Counted from the first letter of the stretch, positions 12,927-19,966 are shown. The stretch is 33,599 bases of DNA from Acidobacteriota bacterium (GCA_003222975.1 QHXN01000084.1:1-33599); one strand, 5' to 3'. Notes: generated by a model from the sequence alone, not told the origin. Made by a program: numbers and translations.

Positions 12927-14132
12927 ATGATCCGTCCGTCCGGCAGAACCGCGAAGTTTCATTACGCGATCCGCAACATCGTCGGCGCGGCGGAAGAGCG
13001 CGAGCGCGCGGGCCGACGCGTCATCTACCTGAACATCGGCGACCCGCAGGCTTACGGCTTCCGCCCGCCCGCGCACGTCGTCGAGACGGTCGCGCGCGCA
13101 CTCCGCGAGAAGTTCACGGGCTACGCGCACTCTTCGGGCCTGCCTGAAGCGCGGGAGGCGGTCGCCGCCTACGCGACCGACCTGGGAGCGCAGACCGCGC
13201 CCGACGACGTGCTGATGACCGCCGGGGCATCCGAGGCGGCGGACTTGATTCTCACCGCGCTGGTGGAAGAGGGCGACGAGGTGCTTCTGCCCGCGCCCGG
13301 CTACCCGCTCTACCCGGCCATCCTCAACCGGCTCGGCGCGGTCGCGCGCCACTACCAACTCGACGGCGCGCGCGGCTGGCAGCCTTCGCCCGAAGAGGTG
13401 CGCTCTTTGATTAACGAGCGGACGCGCGCGCTCGTCCTGATTAACCCGAACAACCCGACCGGCTCAATCACTCCCGACGAGACGACGCAGCAGCTTCTGG
13501 AACTGGCCGCGCGGCACGACCTGCTGGTCATCGCCGACGAGGTCTATCGCGAGTTGTGCTTCGGCGAGCGGCCCGCGCCTTCGTCCGTTCTGGCCGAAGG
13601 CGTGGGGGTCGCGCTCGTCACGCTGGAGAGTCTGTCGAAGACGCACCTCGTGCCGGGCTGGCGCGTCGGCTGGATGCGCTTCACGCACGCGGGGCGGATG
13701 ACGGAACTCGTCCGCGCCGTCAACCGGCTGGCGAGCGGGCGGCTCTGCTCGCCGACGCCCGCGCAGTACGCCGTGCGCCCGGCGCTCGAAGGCGACCGCA
13801 GCTTCCTCGTCGAATTCATAAGCGAGATAAGGAGGAGGCGCGACTTCGTCGTTGAAGCCGTGAAGGGTATCGAAGGCTTGTCGTGCGTGACGCCCGCGGC
13901 GGCCTTCTACGCGATGATAAGAGCGGACGACCCGGCGGGCAGGACGGACGAGCGTTTCGTGCTCGACCTGCTTGAGGAGACCGGCGTGCTGGTCGTGCAC
14001 GGCTCAGGGTTCGGGGCAGTCCCGGAGCCATGCCATTTCCGTCTGGTCTATCTCGCGGGCGAGGATGTGCTTGGGACGGTCTTCGACAGGCTCTCGCGCT
14101 TCCTCCAAAGTCCCACCGCGTCGCGCCGATGA
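12927..14132 (+). CDS. Class I/II PLP-dependent aminotransferase
   Basis: 401-residue fold-type I aminotransferase. PLP lysine is Lys238 in SLSKTHLVPGWRVGW. Other marks are LNIGDPQAYGF, the YAHSSGLPEAREAVA region, PNNPTGSITP, VIADEVYRELCF and a C-terminal FRLVYLAGED with the substrate-carboxylate arginine. It resembles the alanine/aspartate-type subfamily (AlaA-like) but substrate cannot be settled; aromatic or 2-oxo-methylthio acids are possible given the neighbouring aromatic and methionine genes. Start ATG 12927 has AGGGGCG just upstream. It is divergent from the metX leader and convergent with the next gene, so it is probably a single-gene unit. Confidence 0.92.
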   Translation: MIRPSGRTAKFHYAIRNIVGAAEERERAGRRVIYLNIGDPQAYGFRPPAHVVETVARALREKFTGYAHSSGLPEAREAVAAYATDLGAQTAPDDVLMTAGASEAADLILTALVEEGDEVLLPAPGYPLYPAILNRLGAVARHYQLDGARGWQPSPEEVRSLINERTRALVLINPNNPTGSITPDETTQQLLELAARHDLLVIADEVYRELCFGERPAPSSVLAEGVGVALVTLESLSKTHLVPGWRVGWMRFTHAGRMTELVRAVNRLASGRLCSPTPAQYAVRPALEGDRSFLVEFISEIRRRRDFVVEAVKGIEGLSCVTPAAAFYAMIRADDPAGRTDERFVLDLLEETGVLVVHGSGFGAVPEPCHFRLVYLAGEDVLGTVFDRLSRFLQSPTASRR

Positions 14133-14135
14133 AAG

Positions 14136-14253
14136 GCAGGAGGCAGACGGCAGGGGCAGGAGGCAGGAAGTCGCTTTTAGCAGGCGTCGGCGTTTTCACC
14201 TTAACCGTTCGACAGAGATTGCTTTTCTCCTGCTACTGCCGTCTGCCTCCTGC
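14136..14253. repeat. Long inverted repeat of GGCAGGA-like units between convergent genes
   Basis: The arm at 14136-14153 is a perfect 18-nt inverted copy of 14236-14253. Pairing resumes inward for 7 more nt (14156-14162 with 14227-14233), so the arms reach 27 nt around a 64-nt loop. The arms consist of repeated GGCAGGA/GGCAGAC-type units. It starts 3 bp after the aminotransferase stop and ends 10 bp before the stop of the opposing gene, so it could act as a two-way terminator or be a small non-autonomous repeat. Confidence 0.8.
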
Positions 14254-14263
14254 CCCTGCTCAC

Positions 14264-14737
14264 TCAAGCGAGGCGCAACTGCGCGAGTGACGCGCGCGCG
14301 TCGCCGCCGCTCCGGTCGGGCACAATCTTCAGTTCGAGCTGAGTCACGCCGTTGAGTTCGACGCGGTAGTCTTCCGCCTCCCGCGTGGAGCCGTGCGGGC
14401 TGAAGTTCCACTGCTGGCGCACGACCTCTCGGAAAGTCTGTCCGCCATCGGGCGACCAGCGCAGCACGAACTCCTGCGAGCGCTCGACCTCGCGCTCCAC
14501 GAACAAGAGCCGGACGCGGCTGAGTTGCTGCGAGTCGTCGAAGACGAGCCGGACGGTCTGCTCGCCGGGCAGCGCCGCGCGCCAGCCCGCCTCCGCGTCG
14601 CCGAGCAGCGCGCCTTCTATCGGGTGCGAAGTCTCCTCGGACGTGACCTCGACCGCCGCGACCTGCTCAAGCGGCAGCCAGTCCGCGCCGGCCTCCGCGG
14701 GGCTGGGCGTGTTCGTGCCGATGATGCGTTTGCGCAC
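14264..14737 (-). CDS. Conserved small protein, discoidin (F5/8 type C)-like fold
   Basis: 157-residue protein without signal peptide. Its pattern (RIIGTNTPSP, VAAVEVTSEETSHPIEGALLG, an RLVFDDSQQLSRVRLLF strand pair, EFVLRWSPDGGQTFREVVRQQWNFSP, LELKIVPDRSGGDARASLAQLRL) fits a beta-sandwich carbohydrate-binding module of the F5/8-C/galactose-binding type. I know this family only as a conserved hypothetical. The start is GTG 14737 with AGGAGG about 9 nt upstream. Lack of an export signal argues against extracellular polysaccharide binding. Its partner is unknown. Confidence 0.75.
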   Translation of the reverse strand: MRKRIIGTNTPSPAEAGADWLPLEQVAAVEVTSEETSHPIEGALLGDAEAGWRAALPGEQTVRLVFDDSQQLSRVRLLFVEREVERSQEFVLRWSPDGGQTFREVVRQQWNFSPHGSTREAEDYRVELNGVTQLELKIVPDRSGGDARASLAQLRLA

Positions 14738-14836
14738 TGCTCTGCCCTCCTCATCTTTACGAAGCTACGGCTGAATGAGCCAAGCTTACAGCTTCGCCCT
14801 TGAGGTGTCACGCCGAGTCCGACGCAGGCCGGGCCG

Positions 14837-14874
14837 CAGTCACCCCGGAATTAATCCCGACACTCCGGGCACTG
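14837..14874. other. Hairpin in the spacer between two divergent genes
   Basis: CAGT and CCCGGA (14837-14849) pair with TCCGGG and ACTG (14864-14874). No clear U-tract follows. The rest of 14738-15019 shows no gene; it ends in an AT-rich stretch (about 14950-15000) that may be an UP element for the promoter at 15020. Confidence 0.35.
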
Positions 14875-15019
14875 GCACTCGTCATCCATTTCCGTCCCTC
14901 CCGTTTGTAGTTATGTCTCCGCTCGCGCGCACACTTTACAGGCCGCTTATCTTTGTTGACCAATAGATTATTTTTAGTGAGCCATAAAATGTTTTAACCG
15001 GGCGGTCGGCTGGAAACTC

Positions 15020-15049
15020 TTGACAGTCTTTTTCGCGCCTGCGTATAGT
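15020..15049 (+). promoter_or_regulatory. Strong sigma70-type promoter of the aromatic operon
   Basis: Consensus -35 TTGACA (15020-15025), 18-bp spacer, -10 TATAGT (15044-15049), preceded by AT-rich DNA. Transcription should start near 15056, about 295 nt before the first structural gene. The transcript would begin with a hairpin (15056-15078; GCCCGC/GCGGGC with CCC/GGG inside). Confidence 0.8.
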
Positions 15050-15093
15050 TCTCTTGCCCGCCCCACTTGGGAGCGGGCCGAAGCTTCAACACG

Positions 15094-15192
15094 ATGCACA
15101 GCGTTCGCTTCTATTATTTCGCTTTTACGTTCCGCTTCTCCTTCACGGAGGGGCGGCCAGGGGCAGAAGCGTGCGCGCGTCCGAGATGCTGA
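15094..15192 (+). CDS. Phe/Tyr-rich leader peptide of the aromatic operon attenuator
   Basis: 32-codon ORF starting at ATG 15094 and ending at TGA 15190-15192. It begins MHSVRFYYFAFTFRFSF: six Phe and two Tyr codons in the 12 codons at 15109-15144, with nothing similar later in the peptide. It lies in the transcribed leader of chorismate mutase, prephenate dehydratase and DAHP synthase genes, whose end products are Phe and Tyr. The antiterminator strand (15147-15157) starts immediately after the Phe cluster and lies inside the ORF, so a ribosome that finishes translation would cover it. This is the geometry of PheL-type attenuation. Weak point: no good ribosome-binding site is visible before the ATG. 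Confidence 0.75.
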   Translation: MHSVRFYYFAFTFRFSFTEGRPGAEACARPRC

Positions 15193-15277
15193 CGACTTGA
15201 AGAGCTAGACGCCGCGAAAAGTTTTCACCCGAAGCCAGCCGCAACCTCCTGAAAGGGATGTCGCGGCTGGCTCTTTT
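15147..15277 (+). terminator. Attenuator: terminator with competing antiterminator
   Basis: Terminator: a perfect 10-bp stem AGCCAGCCGC/GCGGCTGGCT (15233-15242 with 15263-15272) followed by CTCTTTTA. Antiterminator: GGAGG (15147-15151) and GCGGC (15153-15157) can pair with CCTCC and GCCGC of the terminator's 5' arm and loop (15238-15249), about 10 GC-rich pairs with small bulges. The two structures exclude one another. A ribosome stalled at the Phe codons should leave 15147-15157 free and so allow read-through. Confidence 0.78.
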
Positions 15278-15351
15278 AGCGGGCGGGTTCGACGGCGGGA
15301 CAAGGCCGCCGAGGTTCGGGCGTTCGTTCGACAAAGAGGAGCTTGAAGGGG

Positions 15352-15651
15352 ATGACCATCGAAGACTGGCGGGCGGAGATTGACGCGATTGACGACGAAC
15401 TGCTTCGCCTCTTGAACGCGCGCGCGGCGCTCGCCATCAGAGTCGGCGAGTCGAAGAGGAGCGTGGGGCTGTCGGTCCGGGACGGCGAGCGCGAGCGCGA
15501 GGTGATCGAGCGCGTCCGACGCGCCAACACGGGGCCGCTTGACGACCGGGCCGTCGCGAGGCTCTTCCGACGCATCATCCTCGAATCGCGCCGCGCCGAG
15601 ACCGTCGCCCTCGAAGAGACGGGCACGCTCGCGGAGGGTGCTCTGCGATGA
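15352..15651 (+). CDS. Chorismate mutase, AroQ class
   Basis: Converts chorismate to prephenate, the branch point to Phe and Tyr. The 99-residue product is a free-standing AroQ domain: WRAEIDAIDDELLRLLNARAALAIRVGESKR supplies the long first helix with the active-site Arg and Lys, and the RDGEREREVIERV and RLFRRIILESRR helices complete it. ATG 15352 has AAAGAGGAG 10 nt upstream; a TTG three codons earlier is possible. It is first in the operon and overlaps the prephenate dehydratase gene by 4 bp, so the two proteins likely work together as the split equivalent of the fused proteobacterial PheA. Confidence 0.93.
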   Translation: MTIEDWRAEIDAIDDELLRLLNARAALAIRVGESKRSVGLSVRDGEREREVIERVRRANTGPLDDRAVARLFRRIILESRRAETVALEETGTLAEGALR

Positions 15652-16526
15652 GTGCCCGGACGCCAGCGCCGCCGCGCGTGGCCTTTCAGGGCGAGCGCGG
15701 AGCCTTCAGCGAGGAGGCCGCCGTCCGACTGCTCGGCGAGCGGGTCGCGCTCGTGCCCCGCCCGACCTTCGAGTCGCTGTTCGCGGCGGTCGCCGAAGGG
15801 GCCGCCGACTTCGCGCTCGCGCCTGTCGAGAACAGCCTCGCCGGCTCCGTCCAAAGGTCTTACGACCTCCTGCTTGAAACCTCGCTTCACATCGCCGCTG
15901 AGGTCGTCATCTCCATCCAACACTACCTCATCGGCTGCCCCGGCTCGTCGCTCGGCTCAATCAGAACCGTCGAGTCGCACCCGGTCGCCCTCGCGCAGTG
16001 CGAACGCTTCTTCGCCGAGCATCCGGAAATACGCCGCGTCGCCACGGAAGACACCGCCGGGAGCGTGGCGCAGGTCGTCAAGCGCGGAGACCCGACGCGC
16101 GCCGCCATCGCAGGCCGTCGCGCGGCGGAGATTTACGGCGGCACGATCCTGCGCGAGCGCCTGGAGGATCACGGCGAGAACTACACGCGCTTCGTCCTCC
16201 TCACGCCCTCGCCGGCCACACCTGACGGCGCGGACAAGCTCTCGCTCGTCTTGAAGCTGCCGCACCGCCCCGGCGCGCTACACCACGCGCTCGAACCTTT
16301 CGCGCGCCGCCAGATTGACCTGCTCAAGATCGAGGGCCGACCCGTCAAAGGCGAGCCGTGGGAGTACTACATCTTTCTCGACTTGAGTGCGTCGCTGAAC
16401 GACCGGGGGGCCGCCGACGCCCTCGAAGAGTTGCGTGGAAGAACCGCGAGCGTGCGCGTTCTGGGCTGCTACCCTTCGGCGCGCTCGATTGAATCTGACG
16501 AATTAAGGAATGGTAGAAATTTATGA
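15648..16526 (+). CDS. pheA: Prephenate dehydratase with ACT regulatory domain
   Basis: Turns prephenate into phenylpyruvate, the Phe-specific step. 292 residues: a periplasmic-binding-like catalytic domain (VAFQGERGAFSEEAA, ALAPVENSLAGSV, GCPGSS, the active-site Thr motif NYTRFVLL) and a C-terminal ACT domain (about 200-275; LVLKLPHRPGALHHALEPF, LLKIEGRPVKGEPWEYYIFLDL). In Phe-inhibited relatives the ACT motif reads ESRP; here it is EGRP, and GALV is GALH, so feedback binding may differ. The start ATG overlaps the chorismate mutase stop (ATGA), and its own stop overlaps the next start in the same way. Confidence 0.95.
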   Translation: MSARTPAPPRVAFQGERGAFSEEAAVRLLGERVALVPRPTFESLFAAVAEGAADFALAPVENSLAGSVQRSYDLLLETSLHIAAEVVISIQHYLIGCPGSSLGSIRTVESHPVALAQCERFFAEHPEIRRVATEDTAGSVAQVVKRGDPTRAAIAGRRAAEIYGGTILRERLEDHGENYTRFVLLTPSPATPDGADKLSLVLKLPHRPGALHHALEPFARRQIDLLKIEGRPVKGEPWEYYIFLDLSASLNDRGAADALEELRGRTASVRVLGCYPSARSIESDELRNGRNL

Positions 16527-17653
16527 TACTCATCCTGACTCCCAACATTGACACGGAAGGCGACGCCTACAAGCGTCTCATGGCTCACCTCTCCCGCCTG
16601 CAAAACATACGCGTGCGCGTCCACCGCGAGCAGGGGGCGGAGCAGTGCCTGACGGAAGTTTATCTGATCGGCAACACCGCCTCGCTATCGCTGAACGAGA
16701 TGAAAGCTCTGCCCGGCGTCGAGCGCGCGGTGCGCGTCTCCGAGGAGTACCGCGTCATCGGGCGGCACAAGGACGATGAGCGCGCCACGCACTTCGACTA
16801 CAAAGGCGTCCGCTTCGGGCAGGACACGCTCAACGTCTTCGCCGGCCTGTGCGCGGTTGACGAAGCCCGGCACGTCGAGTTGATGATGCGGGCGCTCAGA
16901 GACTACGGCCAGGTCTGCACGCGCATGGGCGCGTACAAGCCGCGCACGAGTCCCTACACCTTCCAGGGGCATGGCAAGCATTGCCTGCCTTATGTCTTCG
17001 AGCTGGCGGGCAAGTACGGCATCCGCGTCGTCGCCATGGAGGTCACGCACGAGTCGCACATTGACGAGATTCGCGGCGCGCTCGAACTGACCGGAAGCCC
17101 GACCGGTGTGATGCTCCAGATCGGCACGCGCAACACGCAGAACTTCGAGCTTCTGAAGATCGTCGGGCGGCAGCAGGAGTTCCCCGTGCTCCTCAAGCGC
17201 GGCTTCGGCATCACGCTGGACGAGTCCTTAAACGCCGCCGAGTACCTTGCGAGTGAGGGCAACCGCAAGGTCGTCTTCGGCCTGCGCGGCATGAAGACGA
17301 GCATCGGAGAGCCGCACCGCAACTTCGTTGACTTCGCGCACGTCCCCGTCGTCAAGCGCCTGACGCGCATGCCCGTCTGCATTGACCCTTCGCACTCGGT
17401 CGGCACACGCTCGCGCTGCCCCGACGGCATCCTCGACATCATGCACGCCGCCGCGCAGGGCGTCGTCGCCGGCGCGAACATGATCCTCGTGGACTTCCAC
17501 CCCGCGCCCGAACACGCGCTCGTTGACGGGCCGCAGGCGCTCCTCCTGGAAGAGCTACCGCAGTTCCTCGAAGACGTATCGGTCGCGCGCGAGGCCTACG
17601 AGAAGCGCGTCCGCCTGGCCGAGCGTTACGACCGTTCTTTGGTGGCGGCTTAA
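16523..17653 (+). CDS. aroF: 3-deoxy-7-phosphoheptulonate (DAHP) synthase, type I beta with N-terminal regulatory domain
   Basis: Condenses phosphoenolpyruvate and erythrose-4-phosphate, the first shikimate-pathway step. 376 residues: an N-terminal ferredoxin-like domain (about 1-70), the kind that gives feedback control by Phe/Tyr in the Thermotoga-type enzymes, then the TIM barrel. Barrel motifs are GAYKPRTSPYTFQG, MLQIGTRNTQNFELL, PVLLKRGF, VVFGLRGMKT (usually ERGIRT), PVCIDPSHSVGTR and DFHPAPEHALVDGPQAL. The changed ERG motif and Cys-containing DPSH strand place it in a divergent branch, but the PEP and metal ligands are present. It closes the three-gene operon, translationally coupled to pheA by ATGA, and an intrinsic terminator follows at 17691. 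Confidence 0.93.
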   Translation: MILILTPNIDTEGDAYKRLMAHLSRLQNIRVRVHREQGAEQCLTEVYLIGNTASLSLNEMKALPGVERAVRVSEEYRVIGRHKDDERATHFDYKGVRFGQDTLNVFAGLCAVDEARHVELMMRALRDYGQVCTRMGAYKPRTSPYTFQGHGKHCLPYVFELAGKYGIRVVAMEVTHESHIDEIRGALELTGSPTGVMLQIGTRNTQNFELLKIVGRQQEFPVLLKRGFGITLDESLNAAEYLASEGNRKVVFGLRGMKTSIGEPHRNFVDFAHVPVVKRLTRMPVCIDPSHSVGTRSRCPDGILDIMHAAAQGVVAGANMILVDFHPAPEHALVDGPQALLLEELPQFLEDVSVAREAYEKRVRLAERYDRSLVAA

Positions 17654-17690
17654 TAACTCATGTGAACAGGTTCGGCAGGGCAAGGACGAA

Positions 17691-17725
17691 GGGCGAGGGC
17701 TGTGAAGCTCTTGCCCTTTTTGTTT
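17691..17725 (+). terminator. Intrinsic terminator of the aromatic operon
   Basis: An 11-bp stem (17691-17701 with 17706-17716, two G-U pairs) with a GTGA tetraloop is followed by TTTTTGTTT. It lies 37 bp after the aroF stop and is the clearest terminator in the window. Confidence 0.93.
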
Positions 17726-17746
17726 CATCGGGCGTAACATCTTCAC

Positions 17747-18145
17747 ATGAGCGAAAGAGCGACAGGACAGGGCGGGTACTCCGTAGGAGGTCAACCCGGC
17801 ATCGAGCAGGACAGGGTGTTGGCGTCCCTGCGTATTCTCGAAGAGCGCACGCGGACACTCGAAGCGAAGATGCAAGAGAGGGAGTCGGCGTCCACTGCGC
17901 CCGCCTCTTGGCTCGGCAACTTACTTCAAGGTGTCACGCTCCTCTCGATCATCGGCTTCGCCTTCTGGCTTGGCGGAATGTCCGGCAAGGTCACGGCCAC
18001 CTCCGACAAGGTTGATAAACTAAACTCGGTGGTGCTCGAATCGCGCGATAGCCTCAGTTCCCGAATGGCGACCGTCGAAGCGAAGTTGGATTCAATAGAC
18101 AAGAAGCTGGATACCATTACTGAGAATATCAAGGCTAAGAAATGA
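17747..18145 (+). CDS. Unknown single-pass membrane protein with coiled coil
   Basis: 132 residues, function unknown. An N-terminal hydrophilic part with a short coiled coil (ILEERTRTLEAKMQERE) is followed by one transmembrane segment (about 64-80; VTLLSIIGFAFWLGGMSG) and a longer C-terminal coiled coil (SDKVDKLNSVV, SRMATVEAKLDSIDKKLDTITENIKAKK). Codon use is less GC-biased than in flanking genes. The next gene starts within its stop (ATGA), so the two are translationally coupled. They sit after the aromatic terminator, with no obvious promoter of their own. Best guess is a small membrane-anchored oligomer with the partner downstream. Confidence 0.75.
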   Translation: MSERATGQGGYSVGGQPGIEQDRVLASLRILEERTRTLEAKMQERESASTAPASWLGNLLQGVTLLSIIGFAFWLGGMSGKVTATSDKVDKLNSVVLESRDSLSSRMATVEAKLDSIDKKLDTITENIKAKK

Positions 18146-18372
18146 GCGAAGACCCCACCAAAGAGATCGGCGAGAAGTACCAGACCAACCCGACGATTCA
18201 GACCGTCTTAGAGCGGATCAACGTGTTAGACGAGAAGCTGTGTGTGCGCCTTGACAAGATAGAGACGCGCCTCGACAAGATAGAGACGCAACTAGACCGG
18301 GTGGCCTCCGTCGCCTTCGAGACGCGAGCCGACTTGCGGGAGCTGAAAACTCAACTCAAAGAACCCGCCTAG
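18142..18372 (+). CDS. Unknown small coiled-coil protein
   Basis: 76 residues, function unknown, entirely predicted helix. A heptad pattern runs through LERINVLDEKLCVRLDKIETRLDKIETQLDRVASVAFETRADLRELKTQL. The repeat RLDKIET is encoded by a 21-bp tandem duplication (18248-18268 and 18269-18289), differing at one base. It has no export signal. Its start overlaps the stop of the membrane coiled-coil gene, and the shared heptad style (VEAKLDSIDKKLD against RLDKIETRLDK) suggests the two pair with each other. Confidence 0.75.
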   Translation: MSEDPTKEIGEKYQTNPTIQTVLERINVLDEKLCVRLDKIETRLDKIETQLDRVASVAFETRADLRELKTQLKEPA

Positions 18373-18510
18373 AGCTTTGCGCGCGAGCCTCATCTGGAAA
18401 GAAATCTTTTCCATGACCTCAAAACCCATACCTCCGAAACTCACTAACCAGGAGATGTTCCCGCGGAGAGTCTTGTATTACTTAACACCAGTTAATCAGG
18501 CCCGCACCTC

Positions 18511-18539
18511 TTGCATGACCGGTGCCGCGTCTGTAATAC
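18511..18539 (+). promoter_or_regulatory. Candidate promoter for the MetB/MetZ-type gene
   Basis: -35 TTGCAT (18511-18516), 17-bp spacer, -10 TAATAC (18534-18539). It would start transcription near 18546, just ahead of the SAM-II aptamer. The match is moderate. The stretch 18373-18510 shows nothing else. Confidence 0.45.
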
Positions 18540-18572
18540 TTGCGCCGTCATTTTTGACATCAACGGCTTGAG

Positions 18573-18622
18573 GCGTGGCGATTTCGGGTGACTTGCTCCA
18601 CGTAAAAAACTGCTAAGGAACC
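18573..18622 (+). promoter_or_regulatory. SAM-II riboswitch aptamer upstream of the MetB/MetZ-type gene
   Basis: P1 CGTGG (18574-18578) with CCACG (18598-18602), conserved GATTT (18580-18584), CTTGC (18592-18596), an A-rich linker, then GCTAAGGAA (18612-18620). It matches the metX copy almost base for base through the core and differs in the linker to the terminator. SAM should favour termination and reduce expression of the following gene. Confidence 0.9.
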
Positions 18623-18639
18623 GCCTGGGTAGTTTCAAC

Positions 18640-18674
18640 CCCGCGCGATTCCTCGGCGCGGGATTTTTGTTTTT
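18640..18674 (+). terminator. Intrinsic terminator of the second SAM-II riboswitch
   Basis: A perfect 7-bp stem CCCGCGC/GCGCGGG (18640-18646 with 18656-18662) and a 9-nt loop are followed by ATTTTTGTTTTT. Loop plus stem base read TTCCTCGGC, able to pair with the aptamer strand GCTAAGGAA at 8 of 9 positions (one G-U), so the antiterminator logic of the metX copy is preserved with changed bases. Confidence 0.92.
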
Positions 18675-18721
18675 AGGGCGGGAGGTGGCGGCGACAGCCC
18701 TTTGGCCGGAGGAAGGCAACG

Positions 18722-19966
18722 ATGAGTCGAGTTAAAGAGGGGTACGACATCACGACGAAGCTCGTGCACGCGGGCGAGAGGCTCCCGCCTCCCGCCGGCC
18801 TTCCGGTCTCGACGCCGATCTACGCGACGGCGACCTTCACCTACGATTCGATGGCCGAGGTTGATCGCGTCTTCTCCGGCGAGGCGGCGGGCTACATCTA
18901 CACGCGCTACGGCAACCCGACGACCGCCGCGCTCGAAGAGGCCGTCCGCACGCTCGAAGGCGGCGCTGCCGCCTGCGCCTACGCGACGGGAATGGCCGCG
19001 CTGCATGCCGCCGTCTTCGCTTGCGAGCTTCAGCCCGGCTCGACCGTCCTCGCCTCGCAAGACCTCTACGGCGCGACGACCGACCTGCTCTACACGGTCT
19101 TCGGCTCGTTCGGCGTCAAGACCGTGACGGCTGACTTCTCCCGCCCGGAAGCCCTCAGAGAGAAGGCGCTTGAGGCGCGACCGCGCGTGCTCCTCGCCGA
19201 GACGATCTCGAACCCGCTCCTGAAGGTCTGCGACATCGAGGCGTGCGCCGGCGTGGCGCGCGAGGTGGGCGCGCGCTTCATCGTTGACAACACCTTCGCC
19301 TCGCCCTACCTCTGCCAGCCACTCCGTCACGGCGCGGATATGGTCGTGCACAGCGCGACGAAGTACCTCGGCGGGCACGCCGACGTGATGGGCGGCCTCG
19401 TCGTCACGCGCGACGAGGCCGACCGCGCGGCGCTCGTCGGCGTGATGAAGCTCGCGGGCGGCGTGCTCGGCGTCTGGGAGGCGCACGAAGTCATGCGCGG
19501 CCTGAAGACGCTGGCCGTGCGGCTCGACCGACAGTGCGCCAACGCGCGCCGGCTCGCCGAACGACTCACGGAGCACCCGCGCGTCTCGCGCGTGCACTAC
19601 CCGGCCCTCAACCCCTCGCCCGAAACTCAGGAGGTGACTGGACGCGTGCTGCGCGCGCCGCACGCCGGGGCGCTCGTCTCAATCGAGCTGGCCGAGGACA
19701 CAATCGAGGCCGCCTTCCGCTTCATGGACGCGCTCCGTTTGTGCGTGCGCTCGACGAGCCTCGGCGACGTTTTCACGGGCGTGCTCCACCCGGCCACGGC
19801 CTCGCACCGCGAGGTCGCGCCCGCGCGCCGCCGGCAACTCGGCATCGGCGACGGGCTGGTGCGAATCTCCGTCGGCATCGAAGACGCGGACGACATCATC
19901 GCCGACGTGGAGCAGGCGCTCGACCAAACCGCGGAAGGTTTGAACTCACACGTTAATGACGACTGA
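18722..19966 (+). CDS. Cys/Met metabolism PLP enzyme (MetB/MetZ type)
   Basis: 414-residue fold-type I enzyme of the gamma family. It has STPIYATATFTYDS, YTRYGNPTTAALEEAV, the GMAALHAAV turn, VDNTFASPYLCQPL, PLP Lys214 in SATKYLGGHADVMGG, and a C-terminal RISVGIEDADDIIADVEQAL. With MetX making O-acylhomoserine, the expected role is cystathionine gamma-synthase or O-acylhomoserine sulfhydrylase; the SAM-II riboswitch supports methionine synthesis over breakdown. Length and loops are closer to MetB/MetZ than to the longer classical MetY, but the lyases (MetC, methionine gamma-lyase) share these motifs. GGAGGAAGG precedes ATG 18722. It ends 9 bp from the stop of the convergent GH2 gene. Confidence 0.9.
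   Translation: MSRVKEGYDITTKLVHAGERLPPPAGLPVSTPIYATATFTYDSMAEVDRVFSGEAAGYIYTRYGNPTTAALEEAVRTLEGGAAACAYATGMAALHAAVFACELQPGSTVLASQDLYGATTDLLYTVFGSFGVKTVTADFSRPEALREKALEARPRVLLAETISNPLLKVCDIEACAGVAREVGARFIVDNTFASPYLCQPLRHGADMVVHSATKYLGGHADVMGGLVVTRDEADRAALVGVMKLAGGVLGVWEAHEVMRGLKTLAVRLDRQCANARRLAERLTEHPRVSRVHYPALNPSPETQEVTGRVLRAPHAGALVSIELAEDTIEAAFRFMDALRLCVRSTSLGDVFTGVLHPATASHREVAPARRRQLGIGDGLVRISVGIEDADDIIADVEQALDQTAEGLNSHVNDD

Noticed and set aside
14385..14803. Overlapping plus-strand frames of about 130 codons
   Set aside because: Antisense to the discoidin-like gene, which has a good ribosome-binding site and a coherent beta-strand pattern.
18248..18289. 21-bp tandem repeat as an operator or CRISPR-like repeat
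   Set aside because: Only two units, inside a coding frame, and exactly one coiled-coil heptad each.
18635..19663. 342-codon minus-strand frame
   Set aside because: Antisense to the MetB/MetZ-type gene and crosses the riboswitch terminator; Arg/Val/Ala-rich shadow composition.
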